In this document: piece by piece, positions 41,754 through 52,794 of the stretch
How positions within the stretch are numbered: the stretch's first letter is position 1
Layout of the letters: each line of letters starts with the position of its first letter
NCBI RefSeq assembly: GCF_010119615.1
Contig: NZ_QOVG01000001.1
Span: 496,001 to 560,000 of the forward strand
Source: Pseudoxanthomonas gei
Lineage (GTDB): Bacteria > Pseudomonadota > Gammaproteobacteria > Xanthomonadales > Xanthomonadaceae
DNA: 64,000 nt
Reading direction: 5' to 3'
Notes under the pieces: model-generated
Database searches by the model: none
Told to the model about the DNA's origin: nothing
Seen by the model: the letters and a program-made list of their open reading frames with translations, nothing else
Translations under genes and position numbers: made by a program

Positions 41754-43793
41754 TCATTCGATGACCGGCTTGCTTTCGCCCTTGGTGACCGCCACCAGTC
41801 GATCAACCAGCGTAGGCCAGTCGACGCGCCGGTTGTAACCCACCACGGTCAGGCGCGGCAGGCCCGATCCCTGCACGATAATAAAGCCGTTGCCCGCTGA
41901 ACCGAGCCCGTCCATGTCGCATACCTGCTCGGACAGGCGGCAGCTGATGCCTATCCGGCGATAGCCGAAATCCTCGAAAAGTTTCAACGCCTGCGCCTGC
42001 AGGCTGCTGCCCAGGCCGCTGCCACCGGCGCCGCCTACGTTGGAAAGATCCTGCACGGCGCGTTGGCTGATCCGGCGCCTGCCCTTCCAGGAAGGATCGG
42101 TGTGCAGGTCGGCATCGAAACCCTCCGCGCTCCAGTCCACCAGGCGCAGGTTGCGGATGCTGCCATCCAGCGCGCCGGTGATCTCGCCAAAGCCGAACAC
42201 CTGCGTGAGCGACTGCAGGTTCATATTGTCCAGGGTGATATCGGCTGCCAGCGTGGGCGCAGTGCCAAACGGTCGTTCCATGGCCAATCCGGTGACCTGG
42301 ACGGTGCCATCGAACATGTGCGTGGTGAGCGCACCGTCGAAGTCGAGACGGTCGTCGGCATAGCGCGCCTTGGGAATGCGCCCGTCCAGTCGTCCCTGGA
42401 AGGCGGGCCATCCCAGTGCCTTGGCCAACTCACCTACATCGATGGCCTCGATGGCCAGGCCGAAGCCGAATTCGAGGCCGCGCCCGCCCGACGGCGGGCG
42501 AAGCTCCAGATCCTCGAATTTCAGTCTGCCGCCCAGCATCGGCACGCTGACTGGCTGGCGCAGGCCGATCTCGCCTGCCGCGCTGGTCAACGGCAGGCTC
42601 GCCGCACCGAAAGCCAGGCCATGAACGTGTCCTCCCGTCCAGCTCAGTTCGCTGTTGGCGGGCGCATGCGCCGAGAACAAGGGATTGCCGCTGAGCCCCT
42701 CGAGTCGAAAGCGTTGCTGCCCGTCGACCAGCGAGACCTTGCGCAGACCGGTTTCCACGCGTTGCAACACACCGCCCTGCACCAGCAGGTGCATATCCAG
42801 CCCGCCCTGCATCTCCAGCTCGCCCAGCCCGGCCAGCCCTAGCCAGCCGGACAGGTAGCGCGGTCGCAGCGGCGCGATGTTGTTGCTGGCCAGGCGCAGG
42901 TCTGCGTCGTGCAGGTTTGCCCCCGGGTCGAACGCGATGGACCCTTCCACCCGCATCGCATCGCCGTCATCCCAGCTCAGTTGAGGGATCTCCCAGCCGG
43001 AATTGCCTTGCTGGCGTGCCGCAATGCGGATGGCCACCGGGCTTGCGGGCAGCGCCACATAACCACTTCCGACCAGCATTTCACCGCCGCGCAGGCTGCC
43101 CTCGACGGTGACCAGCGAGAGCCCGGCGGATTTGCGGTAATCGAGGTCCAGGTGCGCGCCCAGATTTTCGGCAGCGATGCTGCCGTCGGGCGTATCCAAC
43201 CCCAGGCCGCTCACTTCCAGGCGCCCTTCGACGCGCAAGGGTCGTGCCTGCGGCGTATGCACGCCGAGCGACCCGGTCATCGTGCCCGCCTTGAAGTTGG
43301 CCTCGTCCCAGGCCAGCGACAGCAGCGCCTGTGCCCAGGCCAGCGGCACGCGGGCCAGGTCGATCCGGGTCAGGTCGGGCGTGGCCGCGCTGCGATGCAG
43401 GGAGAGGACCGTATTGCCGGCGGAAAGCGCGGCATCGGTGGTCGCGGTGGCCAGGTCCACTGACAGTTTGAGCGGCTGGCGGCCGGCACTCCTGATCTCG
43501 CCCTCACAGCGCCAACCTTCCGCAGTGCCGGTCCGCTGCAGGGGACATTGCCAGGTGAGATCGTCAAAGCGGTAGCCGAGGTCCGGCGCCCGCACCTGCC
43601 GTGCGGTCAAGGTGAGCCGGCCACTTTGGGCATCCGCCGGCCAATCCAGTCGTATGCTCACGCCTTGCAGGCTGGCCACGGGTGTGGTCACCTTCGCCAT
43701 GCGGGCACTCAGTGTCCTGCCCTGCGCCGGGGCGGCGATGCCCAGCAAGGGCAGCAGGAACAGCAGGAGCAGCGCTAGGACGCGACGGAGCAT
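41754..43793 (-). CDS. ydbH: YdbH-family AsmA-like envelope protein
   Basis: A 679-residue protein with an N-terminal signal/anchor (MLRRVLALLLLFLLPLLGIA) followed by a long beta-rich region without further membrane spans. The C-terminal part has the YdbH-type pattern (GEITGALDGSIRNLRLVDWSAEGFDADL, FEDFGYRRIGISCRLSEQVCDMDGL). AsmA-like proteins of this group (TamB, YhdP, YdbH) form hydrophobic grooves thought to carry phospholipids between the membranes. It is paired with the YdbL-like gene downstream and divergent from the REC-Hpt gene by 15 bases. Confidence 0.85.
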   Translation of the reverse strand: MLRRVLALLLLFLLPLLGIAAPAQGRTLSARMAKVTTPVASLQGVSIRLDWPADAQSGRLTLTARQVRAPDLGYRFDDLTWQCPLQRTGTAEGWRCEGEIRSAGRQPLKLSVDLATATTDAALSAGNTVLSLHRSAATPDLTRIDLARVPLAWAQALLSLAWDEANFKAGTMTGSLGVHTPQARPLRVEGRLEVSGLGLDTPDGSIAAENLGAHLDLDYRKSAGLSLVTVEGSLRGGEMLVGSGYVALPASPVAIRIAARQQGNSGWEIPQLSWDDGDAMRVEGSIAFDPGANLHDADLRLASNNIAPLRPRYLSGWLGLAGLGELEMQGGLDMHLLVQGGVLQRVETGLRKVSLVDGQQRFRLEGLSGNPLFSAHAPANSELSWTGGHVHGLAFGAASLPLTSAAGEIGLRQPVSVPMLGGRLKFEDLELRPPSGGRGLEFGFGLAIEAIDVGELAKALGWPAFQGRLDGRIPKARYADDRLDFDGALTTHMFDGTVQVTGLAMERPFGTAPTLAADITLDNMNLQSLTQVFGFGEITGALDGSIRNLRLVDWSAEGFDADLHTDPSWKGRRRISQRAVQDLSNVGGAGGSGLGSSLQAQALKLFEDFGYRRIGISCRLSEQVCDMDGLGSAGNGFIIVQGSGLPRLTVVGYNRRVDWPTLVDRLVAVTKGESKPVIE

Positions 43794-43808
43794 GGAGGCA
43801 GCATAACG

Positions 43809-44528
43809 ATGTCGGATCACACTGGAATGAAACCGCGCCTGCTGCTGGTGGAGGACGATCCCATCAGTTGCAGTTTCATGGCCGCGGCATTGGAAGCAAT
43901 GCCGGCGGAAGTAGAGACGGCCGCTTCGATGGCAAGCGCTTTGGCGCAGGAAGACCGGCACGACCTCTGGCTGCTGGACGTCAACCTTCCGGACGGCAGT
44001 GGCATCGGACTGCTGGAAACACTCCGCGCGCGTTGCCCTGGCATCCCTGCACTTGCGCACACCGCCGATGATTCACCCCTGCTGCATGCGCGATTGCGTG
44101 CCGCCGGATTCGACGGCGTACTGGTCAAGCCGTTAACGGCGGCGCAGTTGCAGGAGGCGGTGCGCGGCCAGCTCGGCGCATCGCCGGCGCCCGCGATGCG
44201 CGTGGAAGAGGCCGGCGGGACTTTCGGCACCCTGCCGCTATGGGACCAGGCCACTGCGTTGGCCGCGCTCAATGGCAGCCATGAGCATGTCGCCACCTTG
44301 CGCAAGATGTTCCTCGACGAGCTTGGCCGCCAGCACGATGAAATCCGGCTGGCATTGCATACAGGCGACCCGCAAGTCGCGAACAAGACGCTGCACCAGT
44401 TGAAGGCCAGCAGTGGGTTCGTGGGCGCCTTGCGATTGAACGCGGCGGCGGCGGCTCTGGAAAAGTCACTCGCGGATCCGGCGATGTTCGAGCATTTCTC
44501 CCGCTGCGTTCGTGATACCCGGGCATAG
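43809..44528 (+). CDS. Response regulator receiver fused to an Hpt domain
   Basis: A 239-residue phosphorelay protein. The REC domain (residues 8-122) has Asp16-Asp17, phosphoacceptor Asp57 in LLDVNLPDG, Thr85 and Lys107. The Hpt domain (about 150-237) has phosphotransfer His196 in HQLKASSGFVGA. No output or kinase domain is present, so it would act as an intermediate passing phosphate between partners encoded elsewhere. The ATG at 43809 has ggagg upstream. An in-frame ATG at 43827 is possible. Confidence 0.92.
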   Translation: MSDHTGMKPRLLLVEDDPISCSFMAAALEAMPAEVETAASMASALAQEDRHDLWLLDVNLPDGSGIGLLETLRARCPGIPALAHTADDSPLLHARLRAAGFDGVLVKPLTAAQLQEAVRGQLGASPAPAMRVEEAGGTFGTLPLWDQATALAALNGSHEHVATLRKMFLDELGRQHDEIRLALHTGDPQVANKTLHQLKASSGFVGALRLNAAAAALEKSLADPAMFEHFSRCVRDTRA

Positions 44529-44630
44529 AGTCTTGACCGGTAATGGAGCCGGCTTACCGAGCCCATTGCAGTCGCTCTCGATCCATCTCGTCGCGGTGGC
44601 GCTGGTAGGTTCCTGGTTACCCCGATCGAC

Positions 44631-45362
44631 TTACTCGCGCTGCCTGAGGCGGCCCAACTCGCCGAGCATCTCCCAGGACTTGAGGCCCCGCCCCCCAAGG
44701 TGATGGGCCAGCACGCTGCGCAATGCAAGGCGCAGGCTGGCCAGGTCGTCCGCCTCGGGCTGCCGGTCTGCCGCCAACGCGAGCAATCCGCTGCCGGTGG
44801 CGGCGGTGTTGCGTTCTTCGCGGCCCCGGTCACTCAGCAACCGCCGCGGGCCCTGCTCAGGATCTATCCGGTAACGGGCAGCAGGATCGAGGGCGACGCC
44901 GTCAGCATCCTCCCTGAAATCAAATCCGGAACCCAGCGATTCCAGCAGGTCGCGCTCAAACCTCCGCAGGTTCCACGCCAGCGCTTCGCCACTGCCCAGC
45001 CGGGCACGCGCCTGGCCATAAATGCGATACAGATCGCCATGCGGGTCCTGCCGCGGTGCCAGTCGCATCACCAGTTCGTTGATGTAGAAGGCAGCCAGCA
45101 TCGCATCGCCGGCAAGCCGCGGTGCCGCGTCCAGGGCTTCGGCGGACACCAGCTGGGCAAGCTCGCCACGCTGCACGGCATCCAGCCGGATGTGCTGCAG
45201 CGGTTGCAGCGCGGCGCGCAGCACGTGCTTCTTCTGGCCTTGCACGCCACGCGCGACCAGGCCAAGGCGCCCGTGGTTCTCGCTGAGCACCTCGACCAGC
45301 AGGCTGGTCTCGCGCCAGGCACGCGCATGCAGGACGAAAGCAGGTTCGGCTGTAATACGCAT
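44631..45362 (-). CDS. recO: DNA repair protein RecO
   Basis: A 243-residue RecO of usual length. The N-terminal OB fold reads [36 protein letters not shown]. The middle is helical ([25 protein letters not shown]). The zinc cysteines found in some RecO proteins are absent, as in other gammaproteobacteria. RecO with RecR loads RecA onto SSB-coated gaps. It is the last gene of the lepA-to-recO block and converges on the REC-Hpt gene. Confidence 0.93.
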   Translation of the reverse strand: MRITAEPAFVLHARAWRETSLLVEVLSENHGRLGLVARGVQGQKKHVLRAALQPLQHIRLDAVQRGELAQLVSAEALDAAPRLAGDAMLAAFYINELVMRLAPRQDPHGDLYRIYGQARARLGSGEALAWNLRRFERDLLESLGSGFDFREDADGVALDPAARYRIDPEQGPRRLLSDRGREERNTAATGSGLLALAADRQPEADDLASLRLALRSVLAHHLGGRGLKSWEMLGELGRLRQRE

Positions 45363-45398
45363 CAGGGGATGGATTGCACAGGCAAGCGCGCCGGCGCG

Positions 45399-46310
45399 TT
45401 ACTCGTTGTAGCCGAACGCCTTGAGAGCGGCCGCGTCACCGGACCAGCCTTCGCGCACGCGCACCCAGGTTTCCAGGAACACCTTGCCGTCGAACATGCG
45501 CTCCATCTGCATGCGCGCCTTGCTGCCTATTTCCTTCAGGCGGGCGCCGCCCTTGCCGATGACAATGGATTTCTGGCTTTCGCGTTCGACCCAGATCACC
45601 GCGCCGATGCGCAACAGGCCCTCTTCTTCGGCAAAACGCTCGATCTCCACCGTGGTGGCGTAGGGCAGTTCATTGCCAAGCTGGCGCATCAGTTGTTCGC
45701 GCAGCAGCTCGCCGGCCATGAAACGCTGGCTGCGGTCGGTGATCTCGTCCTCGCCGAACATCGGCGGCCCCTCCGGCAGCAACGCCAGCATGTCCTTCAC
45801 CAGTTGTTCCAGCCCGTTGCGCTTCAGCGCCGAGATCAGGTGCACGCTGGCGAAAGTGCGGCCTTCGGTGATACGGCCCAGGAAGGGCAGCAACTCAGCC
45901 TTGAGCTTGATCTGGTCGACCTTGTTGACCACCAGCATCACCGGGATGCCGCTGTCGCTGAGCACGTTGTAGGCCAAGGTGTCTGCTTCGTCCCAGCGCC
46001 CTGCTTCGATCACCATCAACGCCGCGTCGACGTCCTCGATGGCGCCCCGGGCGGCACGATTCATCACTTTGCTCATCGCCGAGGCGGAGAACTTGCCCTC
46101 CTGCTTGTGCAGCCCGGGCGTATCGACCAGCGCTATCTGCCCCTCGGGGAAAGTCGCAATGCCCAGCAAACGGTGGCGCGTGGTTTGCGGCCGGTTGGAA
46201 ACGATGCTGACCTTGGCCCCCACCAGCGCATTGGTAAGGGTCGACTTGCCCACGTTGGGCCGGCCGATGACGGCAATGCTGCCGCTGCGATGCGCGGTGT
46301 CGGTGTTCAT
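45399..46310 (-). CDS. era: GTPase Era
   Basis: A 303-residue Era with GTPase motifs G1 GRPNVGKS, G3 DTPG and G4 NKVD, and a C-terminal KH domain ([20 protein letters not shown]). Era binds the 3' end of 16S rRNA and assists 30S subunit maturation. The ATG overlaps the rnc stop as ATGA, the standard rnc-era coupling. It is followed by recO after 36 bases. Confidence 0.97.
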   Translation of the reverse strand: MNTDTAHRSGSIAVIGRPNVGKSTLTNALVGAKVSIVSNRPQTTRHRLLGIATFPEGQIALVDTPGLHKQEGKFSASAMSKVMNRAARGAIEDVDAALMVIEAGRWDEADTLAYNVLSDSGIPVMLVVNKVDQIKLKAELLPFLGRITEGRTFASVHLISALKRNGLEQLVKDMLALLPEGPPMFGEDEITDRSQRFMAGELLREQLMRQLGNELPYATTVEIERFAEEEGLLRIGAVIWVERESQKSIVIGKGGARLKEIGSKARMQMERMFDGKVFLETWVRVREGWSGDAAALKAFGYNE

Positions 46311-46999
46311 TTGGAGAGGTCCAGTTTTTCCAGCACGCCCAGGGCGGCGGCCTGCTCGGCGTTGCGACGCGAGCTGCCCTCGCCTTCTGCGGTCAGGGTG
46401 GGATCGGCGATGGTGCAGCTGACCGTAAACAACTTGGCGTGGTCATCGCCGCTTTCGGAGACCAGTTCGTAGCTGGGTAGCGCGCGCTGGCGGCCCTGCA
46501 GCCATTCCTGCAGGCGGGTCTTGGCATCCTTGCCTGGCTTGCCGACCGGCAACGCAGCCAGCGATTCCTCGAACCAGGGCAGCACGGCCGCCCGGCAGCC
46601 CTCGAAACCCGCGTCCAGGTAGATCGCGGCGACCACCGCTTCCAAGGCATCGGCCAGGATCGAATCCCGGCGATGGCCACCGGATTTCATTTCGCCCGGG
46701 CCCAGGGTCAGGCGCGCGCCCAGTTCCAGCCGGCGGGCAATGGTGGCCAGGGATGCCTCGCGCACCAGCTCGGCACGCGCGCGTGTCAGCGCGCCTTCGT
46801 CGGCCTTTGGCCAGCGCTGGAACAACACCTCGGCAACCGTCAGGTTGACGATGCTGTCACCCAGGAATTCCAGCCGCTCGTTGTGCGGCGCACCTGCACT
46901 GCGATGGGTCAGGGCCTGCTGCAGCAGGCCCGGATCGGCAAAACGGTAGCCGTCAAGCTCACCGTGCCGGAATTTCAGGTCAATCGGTACCACCGCCAC
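46307..46999 (-). CDS. rnc: Ribonuclease III
   Basis: A 230-residue RNase III with the catalytic signature [10 protein letters not shown], second acidic site [13 protein letters not shown], and a C-terminal double-stranded-RNA-binding domain ([22 protein letters not shown]). It processes rRNA precursors and mRNA. The GTG start at 46999 overlaps the end of the DUF4845 gene by 20 bases. Its stop is coupled to era. Confidence 0.96.
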   Translation of the reverse strand: MAVVPIDLKFRHGELDGYRFADPGLLQQALTHRSAGAPHNERLEFLGDSIVNLTVAEVLFQRWPKADEGALTRARAELVREASLATIARRLELGARLTLGPGEMKSGGHRRDSILADALEAVVAAIYLDAGFEGCRAAVLPWFEESLAALPVGKPGKDAKTRLQEWLQGRQRALPSYELVSESGDDHAKLFTVSCTIADPTLTAEGEGSSRRNAEQAAALGVLEKLDLSK

Positions 47000-47378
47000 G
47001 AGTCAGGTCCTGTGAAATATCGAACACACCCACCACGTCGAGGTTGCCCACCAGCGGGCGCCGCACTTCGTAGTTCACCTTCATCCTCCAGCCACTGTCA
47101 ATGCGATCGAACTTTACGTTCTCTTCCTTCACATTCTCGGAATAGTTGATATCCAAGTGCTTGAACAACATCGACTGAATCTTCGACGGATCCATATCCC
47201 CAACGCCTGGCTCGGCCGCAATGGCCTTGGCTGCACTTCGCACCGAGTAATACTCCTGGTACATCGGGAACAGCTTCATGCCGATGTAGGCGGCGAAGCC
47301 GACCACCGCGAGCACCACCACGAAACTCGTCAACGTCATGCCGTCTTGCTTGTGCTTCGCTTGCAGTGTGCGCTTCAT
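46980..47378 (-). CDS. DUF4845 membrane protein
   Basis: A 132-residue protein with one N-terminal membrane span after a short basic head ([36 protein letters not shown]). Its predicted periplasmic domain contains [15 protein letters not shown]. The GMTL before the hydrophobic stretch resembles a prepilin-type segment. DUF4845 genes commonly sit between lepB and rnc in beta- and gammaproteobacteria. Function is unknown. ATG 47378 has gggga 8 bases upstream. Confidence 0.83.
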   Translation of the reverse strand: MKRTLQAKHKQDGMTLTSFVVVLAVVGFAAYIGMKLFPMYQEYYSVRSAAKAIAAEPGVGDMDPSKIQSMLFKHLDINYSENVKEENVKFDRIDSGWRMKVNYEVRRPLVGNLDVVGVFDISQDLTRGGGTD

Positions 47379-47438
47379 GTGCATTTCCCCGGGATGGACA
47401 ACATGTCTATTGAATGCTGGGTTCATTGGATGCTGGGT

Positions 47439-48260
47439 TTACTGGATTCTCGTTCCGATCCTGGACGCATCGAAACCATCCTTGCAGACCCAACCCTCGC
47501 AATTCAGCCAGATCAGGAATGCCTTGCCGCGAAGGTTTTCTTCGGGAAGGAAATTATGGTCAGGCAACAACTGGCCGTCCGCCCCCACTTCCGGCCACAG
47601 ACGACCATCCTGGCTATTATCACGATTGTCGCCCATTACGAAATAGTGCCCGGCCGGGACCACCCATTCGCCCTGCCCTTCGGCGCGGTCGCCCTCCAGT
47701 ATCTCGTGCGGGCGCCCGGGCAGGTTTTCCTGCAGCAGCGCGGCGCTCTCGGTCCCCTGGGCCACGCCGCGGCCCGTATAGGTGCCAAGGGTCTGGTAGC
47801 TCATGGCCTGGTCGTTGATGGTCAGCGTATTGCCCTGGAAGGCGATGCGGTCGCCCGGCAGGCCGATAATGCGCTTGATCCAGTTGTTCTCCGGATCGTG
47901 CGGAGGCTTGAACACCACCACATCGCCGCGCTTGGGCTCGCTTATGGAGATGAACTTCTTGTTGTTGATCGGCAGGCGCAGGCCGTAGGTGAACTTGTTG
48001 ACCAGAATGAAATCGCCAATCAGCAGGTTGGGCATCATCGATGCCGACGGGATCTTGTAGGGTTCGGCGATGAAGCTGCGCAGTATCAACACGACGGCCA
48101 GCACCGGGAAGAAGGCGCGCGAGTAATCGACAAGCACCGGCTCCTCGTCCAGCAATCCGCCACGCGCGGCGCGGCGCCTGGCCAGGAACAGTTTGTCCAG
48201 CAACCAGACGATGCCGGTCAGCAGGGTGAGCACCACGAGGATTGTTTCGAACCAGACCAT
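47439..48260 (-). CDS. lepB: Signal peptidase I
   Basis: A 273-residue membrane protease that removes signal peptides from exported proteins. The catalytic serine is Ser74 in PSASMMP and the general-base lysine Lys129 in NWIKRIIGLPGD. A further conserved box is GHYFVMGDNRDNSQDGR. Two N-terminal membrane spans (about 5-22 and 50-66) orient the catalytic domain to the periplasm. It lies 87 bases after lepA, the usual lepA-lepB order. Confidence 0.96.
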   Translation of the reverse strand: MVWFETILVVLTLLTGIVWLLDKLFLARRRAARGGLLDEEPVLVDYSRAFFPVLAVVLILRSFIAEPYKIPSASMMPNLLIGDFILVNKFTYGLRLPINNKKFISISEPKRGDVVVFKPPHDPENNWIKRIIGLPGDRIAFQGNTLTINDQAMSYQTLGTYTGRGVAQGTESAALLQENLPGRPHEILEGDRAEGQGEWVVPAGHYFVMGDNRDNSQDGRLWPEVGADGQLLPDHNFLPEENLRGKAFLIWLNCEGWVCKDGFDASRIGTRIQ

Positions 48261-48347
48261 AAGATTCCTTGGAGGCGGTGAATAGTTAAGGGCAAAGAGT
48301 GAAGAAAAGCGCTCTTCTTTCTATTTACTGCTTACCCTTCCCCGCTG

Positions 48348-50174
48348 TTACTTGTTGTCCATCTGCAGGACCGCCAGGAAAGCTTCCTGCGGTATCTCGA
48401 CATTGCCCACCTGCTTCATGCGCTTCTTGCCTTCCTTCTGCTTTTCCAGAAGCTTCTTCTTGCGGCTTATGTCGCCACCATAGCACTTGGCCAGAACGTT
48501 CTTCCGCATGGCTTTTACCGTGCTGCGGGCGATCACCTGGGCTCCGACCGCAGCCTGGATGGCCACGTCGAACATCTGCCGCGGGATCAGTTCGCGCATC
48601 TTCTCGGTCAGCTCGCGACCACGGCGATCGGCGTACTGGCGATGAACGATCAAGGACAGTGCATCGACCTTGTCGCCATTGATCAGGGTGTCCACGCGCA
48701 CGAACGGGCCGGCCTCGAAACGCAGGAAATGGTAGTCAAGCGATGCATAGCCGCGCGACACCGATTTGAGGCGATCGAAGAAGTCCAGCACCACTTCGGC
48801 CATCGGCAACTCGTAGCTGATCTGCACCTGCGAGCCCAGGTAGTTGATGCTGATCTGGCGGCCGCGCTTTTCCTCGCACAGGGTGATCACGTTGCCCACG
48901 TAGTCCGGGGGGGTCAGCACGTTGGCGCGGATGATGGGCTCGCGGATCTCGTCGATCAGGTTGGCCTGCGGCAGCTTGGACGGGTTGTCCAGGCTGAGGA
49001 TGCTGCCGTCGGTCCTGAGCACTTCATAGACCACGGTGGGCGCGGTGCTGATCAGGTTGAGGTCGTACTCGCGCTCCAGGCGCTCCTGCACGATCTCCAT
49101 GTGCAGCATGCCCAGGAAGCCGCAGCGGAAGCCGAAACCCATGGCTTCGGAGCTCTCGGGCTCGAAACGCAATGCCGCATCGTTGAGGCGCAGCTTTTCC
49201 AGCGCCTCGCGCAGGTCCGGGTAGTCATCGGCATCGACCGGGAACAGTCCGGCGAACACGCGTGGCTGCATTTCCTGGAAGCCCGGCAACGGCTTGCTGG
49301 CCGGGTCGCTGGCCAGGGTCAGGGTGTCGCCGACCGGAGCGCCGTGGACGTCCTTGATCGACGCGTTGATCCAGCCCACTTCCCCCGCGCCGAGTTTCTT
49401 CAGCTCCTTGCGCTTGGGGGTGAACACGCCGACCTTGTCCACCAGGTGGGTGCGGCCGGTGGACATGACCAGCATCTTGGTGCCGGGCACGATCTCGCCC
49501 TGCATCACCCGCACCAGCGAGACCACGCCCAGGTAGTTGTCGAACCAGGAATCGATGATCAGCGCCTGCAGCTTGTCGGTGTCGCGCGGGACCGGCGGCG
49601 GAATCCGCTCGACGATGGCTTCCAGCACATCGACCACATTCAGGCCGGTCTTGGCGCTGATGGCCACGGCATTCTCGGCGTCGATGCCGATCACGGCCTC
49701 GATCTCGGCCTTGACCTTCTCGATATCGGCGGTAGGCAGGTCGATCTTGTTGATCACCGGCACCACTTCCAGGCCCTGCTCCACGGCGGTGTAGCAGTTG
49801 GCGACCGATTGGGCCTCTACGCCCTGGGCTGCGTCGACCACCAGCAGCGCGCCCTCGCAGGCGGCCAGCGAGCGGGAGACCTCGTAGCTGAAGTCGACGT
49901 GCCCGGGCGTGTCGATGAAATTGAGCTGGTAGACCTGCCCGTCCTTGGCCGTATACGGCAGCGACACGGACTGGGCCTTGATGGTGATGCCACGCTCGCG
50001 CTCGATCGGGTTCGAGTCGAGGACCTGCGCTTCCATCTCGCGGGCCTGCAAGCCGCCGCACAGCTGGATGATGCGATCAGCCAAGGTCGACTTGCCGTGG
50101 TCGACGTGGGCAATGATGGAAAAGTTGCGGATATTCCGCATGGAATCGGGGGACGGGCTGGACTTGGGCTGCAT
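48348..50174 (-). CDS. lepA: Elongation factor 4 (LepA)
   Basis: A 608-residue translational GTPase. G-domain motifs are [19 protein letters not shown] and NKIDLP. The LepA-specific C-terminal domain ends [20 protein letters not shown]4 acts on ribosomes in initiation/back-translocation, mainly under stress. An in-frame ATG at residue 12 ([14 protein letters not shown]) matches the usual E. coli-like start and may be the true one. Confidence 0.97.
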   Translation of the reverse strand: MQPKSSPSPDSMRNIRNFSIIAHVDHGKSTLADRIIQLCGGLQAREMEAQVLDSNPIERERGITIKAQSVSLPYTAKDGQVYQLNFIDTPGHVDFSYEVSRSLAACEGALLVVDAAQGVEAQSVANCYTAVEQGLEVVPVINKIDLPTADIEKVKAEIEAVIGIDAENAVAISAKTGLNVVDVLEAIVERIPPPVPRDTDKLQALIIDSWFDNYLGVVSLVRVMQGEIVPGTKMLVMSTGRTHLVDKVGVFTPKRKELKKLGAGEVGWINASIKDVHGAPVGDTLTLASDPASKPLPGFQEMQPRVFAGLFPVDADDYPDLREALEKLRLNDAALRFEPESSEAMGFGFRCGFLGMLHMEIVQERLEREYDLNLISTAPTVVYEVLRTDGSILSLDNPSKLPQANLIDEIREPIIRANVLTPPDYVGNVITLCEEKRGRQISINYLGSQVQISYELPMAEVVLDFFDRLKSVSRGYASLDYHFLRFEAGPFVRVDTLINGDKVDALSLIVHRQYADRRGRELTEKMRELIPRQMFDVAIQAAVGAQVIARSTVKAMRKNVLAKCYGGDISRKKKLLEKQKEGKKRMKQVGNVEIPQEAFLAVLQMDNK

Positions 50175-50285
50175 GAGGGCGGCCAGCGGGGGCCGTCAGG
50201 AAGAATAACGGCGCATTATCGCATGGCCGCCGTGCTGGCTGCCCGTCGGTCGCCCTACGGGCCTCGTCTTTCCCGATACCGGCTG

Positions 50286-51848
50286 CTATTCGTCCTCGCC
50301 CGCGGTCACCGGAACGAAGGCTGTGCCGCCCCGGGGGCTGCGGACGAGCAACATGACCACCTGGCCCGGCTTGACTGCACGCAGCTCCTGGTTGAACTGG
50401 GTGACGCTGCCGACCGGCCTGCGGCTTACCTGCAGGATCACGATCCCCGGCTGCAACCCGGCCTCGCCAGCGGACGTGCCGGTCACCCGGGTGATGCGAA
50501 TGCCTTCGCCAGCCTTCAGCCCCATCTGCTTGCGGGTATTGGCATCCAGGTCAGCGACGGCGATGCCAAGGATTGCAGACTCCGCGCGCGCCGGATTGGA
50601 GGGAATGTCCGCCTGCGCGGGACCCCCTTCCGCAGTTTCCTGCGAGGTCTCGTCCAGTACCGACAGGGTCACGGCGACATCGCGCGGCTTGCCGTCGCGC
50701 AGGATCCCTAGCTTCACCTTCGAGCCGGGCGCCATGGCGCCGATCAGGGGCGGCAGGTCACTGGAGTTGGCGATTTCAACGCCATTGACCGAACGGATCA
50801 CGTCACCTGCCTCCAGTCCGGCCTTCTGGGCGGCGCTGTCGGCCAGCACATCGTTGACCAGTGCGCCGCGGGTGTCGGGGAGCCCGAAACCCCTTGCGGC
50901 ATCGGTGCTGATCGCCCCGACCTGCACGCCCAGCTGTCCACGACTGACCTTGCCGGTCTTCTTCAACTGTTCGACCGCACTCATGGCCAAGTCGATTGGA
51001 ATGGCGAAGCTGATGCCCATGTAGCCGCCGGAAGCAGAGAAGATCTGCGAATTGATGCCAACCACTTCACCACTGGTGTTGAGCAGGGGACCACCGGAAT
51101 TGCCCTGGTTGATCGCCACGTCGGTCTGGATGAAGGGGACGTAGCGCTGGTCCGCGTAGGGATTGCTGCGGCCGGTGGCGCTGACGATGCCCGCGGTGAC
51201 CGAGTGGTCCAGGCCGAAAGGCGAACCGATTGCAACCACCCATTGGCCCGGCTTCAGGCTGTTCGAATCGCCAAGGCGTATCGATGGCAAACCCGTGGCC
51301 TGGATCTTCAGCAACGCCACGTCGTACTGCTGGTCACTGCCGATGACCTTGGCAACCAGCTCGCGTCGATCAGACAGCTTCACCGTGACCTCATCGGCAC
51401 CATCAACAACATGGTGGTTGGTCAGCACATAGCCATCGGGGGAGATGATGAAGCCGCTGCCCATCGACGTACCGCGGCGCTGGGGCGTGCGCGGACCCTG
51501 CTGTGGCCCCGGCATCTGGAAATCGGGACCGAAAATGCGGCGGAAAAACTCTGGCATCTCGTCGTTCCCGGGCATCTGCCCCTCGGCGGGCTGCGCGCCC
51601 CGTGCGCTGGGGCGTGAGCCAACTTTCGCTTCGATATTCACCACACCCGGGCCTACCTGGTCTACCAGGCGGGTGAAATCAGGCAAGCCGGTGACAATTT
51701 GCGGAGCACTGCTCTGGGCAATCGAACTGACCACGGCAGGTGCGGCACCGGGCTGGGCTGGGCTGGGCTGCTGGGCGCAGGCCGCCAGCGGAGTGGTCAG
51801 GATGCACAGTCCAAACAGGCTGTTACGGATACGGACACTGGGGGTCAT
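50286..51848 (-). CDS. mucD: Periplasmic serine protease MucD/DegP family, lipoprotein form
   Basis: A 520-residue HtrA-type protease. The triad is His146 (TNHHVV), Asp176 (QYDVALLKI) and Ser251 (QGNSGGPL). Two PDZ domains follow (LGVQVGAIS..., ILGIAVADLD...). The N-terminus carries a lipobox LAAC (Cys24), so it may be membrane-anchored rather than free in the periplasm. It degrades or refolds misfolded envelope proteins. It follows rpoE-rseA, as in Xanthomonas and Pseudomonas, where it dampens sigma-E. ATG 51848 was chosen because gagg lies 9-10 bases upstream. Confidence 0.93.
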   Translation of the reverse strand: MTPSVRIRNSLFGLCILTTPLAACAQQPSPAQPGAAPAVVSSIAQSSAPQIVTGLPDFTRLVDQVGPGVVNIEAKVGSRPSARGAQPAEGQMPGNDEMPEFFRRIFGPDFQMPGPQQGPRTPQRRGTSMGSGFIISPDGYVLTNHHVVDGADEVTVKLSDRRELVAKVIGSDQQYDVALLKIQATGLPSIRLGDSNSLKPGQWVVAIGSPFGLDHSVTAGIVSATGRSNPYADQRYVPFIQTDVAINQGNSGGPLLNTSGEVVGINSQIFSASGGYMGISFAIPIDLAMSAVEQLKKTGKVSRGQLGVQVGAISTDAARGFGLPDTRGALVNDVLADSAAQKAGLEAGDVIRSVNGVEIANSSDLPPLIGAMAPGSKVKLGILRDGKPRDVAVTLSVLDETSQETAEGGPAQADIPSNPARAESAILGIAVADLDANTRKQMGLKAGEGIRITRVTGTSAGEAGLQPGIVILQVSRRPVGSVTQFNQELRAVKPGQVVMLLVRSPRGGTAFVPVTAGEDE

Positions 51849-51939
51849 CGAACGCATGCCTCGATAGGTGTGGATAGTGGGAAAGGAGCAAGACCCGCCT
51901 GCCTGGATGCAGCTGGCCGCGGGTCGGGCACCTGCGGCC

Positions 51940-52794
51940 TCAGCGATTGCGCGCAGGGGCTTCCGGCAGGGTGACCGGTGGAGTCGACGGCAGCCGCGGC
52001 TCGAACGGATAGAAGGTCTGGGTGGCGCGATCAGTCGAATAATCGGCATTGAAGCCCCCGCTGCCCGAGGAGTACTGCGGCAGCACGGCGCGCGGCCAGG
52101 GACGTGCCAACGGGGCATTCATCTGGGCTCCGGAGAAAGGATCACGTCCTTCCGTCGCAGGCACGCCGGCAATGGCATGGACCACCGGAATCGAAGCGGA
52201 AGCAAACGCACGATCCGGCAGCTTGCGCAGCGTGGCGGCATTGCGCGCAGCCTGCTGGCTGCGCGTGGCACTGCGCCGCGAAGCCTCGACCTGCCGGCGC
52301 GGCACGCTTGCCACGGCCACGCTTGCCGAGGTCACCGTTGTCGCTGCCTGGACAGCAGGCGATGACAGCGCTGGCGTCGTCGAAGCAACTGGAGACTGCC
52401 CAGCCACGGCAGGCGTTGCCTGTGAAGGGCCGTCGTCGGGCACCTGCTGGCGCACCATGAACAGCGCTATCGCCGCGACGGAAGCGGCCAATGCGCCTCC
52501 ACCCCAGCGGGCCAAGGTGCCGCGGTTTCGACCGGAGGCACTATTCGGCGTTGCCTGCGCGGGCTCTTCTGCAATGGCGGCGGCGATGCGTTCGGCGAAG
52601 CCCGCTGGTGCAGGCGCCTGCGCCTGGCCACGCAAGGCATCCCCGCACAGCTGCCAACGCTCGAGGCAGGACGTCAGATCGGTGTCGTGCTGCATGCGCC
52701 TCAACAGGAAGCGCGCCTGGTCAGGGGCCAGGTCGCCATCCATCAGCGCTGACAGCTGCTGGAAATAATGGGTGTCGATCTTGTCGGTGGTCAT
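51940..52794 (-). CDS. rseA: Anti-sigma-E factor RseA-like
   Basis: A 284-residue single-span membrane protein. The cytoplasmic head (LSALMDGDLAPDQARFLLRRMQHD) matches the RseA N-terminal domain that binds sigma-E. The membrane span is near residues 97-113, and the rest is an Ala/Ser/Pro-rich periplasmic region. It is expected to hold RpoE inactive until cleaved by DegS/RseP-type proteases. The ATG overlaps the rpoE stop as ATGA. The periplasmic part is longer than in E. coli, and no separate rseB gene was seen. Confidence 0.9.
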   Translation of the reverse strand: MTTDKIDTHYFQQLSALMDGDLAPDQARFLLRRMQHDTDLTSCLERWQLCGDALRGQAQAPAPAGFAERIAAAIAEEPAQATPNSASGRNRGTLARWGGGALAASVAAIALFMVRQQVPDDGPSQATPAVAGQSPVASTTPALSSPAVQAATTVTSASVAVASVPRRQVEASRRSATRSQQAARNAATLRKLPDRAFASASIPVVHAIAGVPATEGRDPFSGAQMNAPLARPWPRAVLPQYSSGSGGFNADYSTDRATQTFYPFEPRLPSTPPVTLPEAPARNR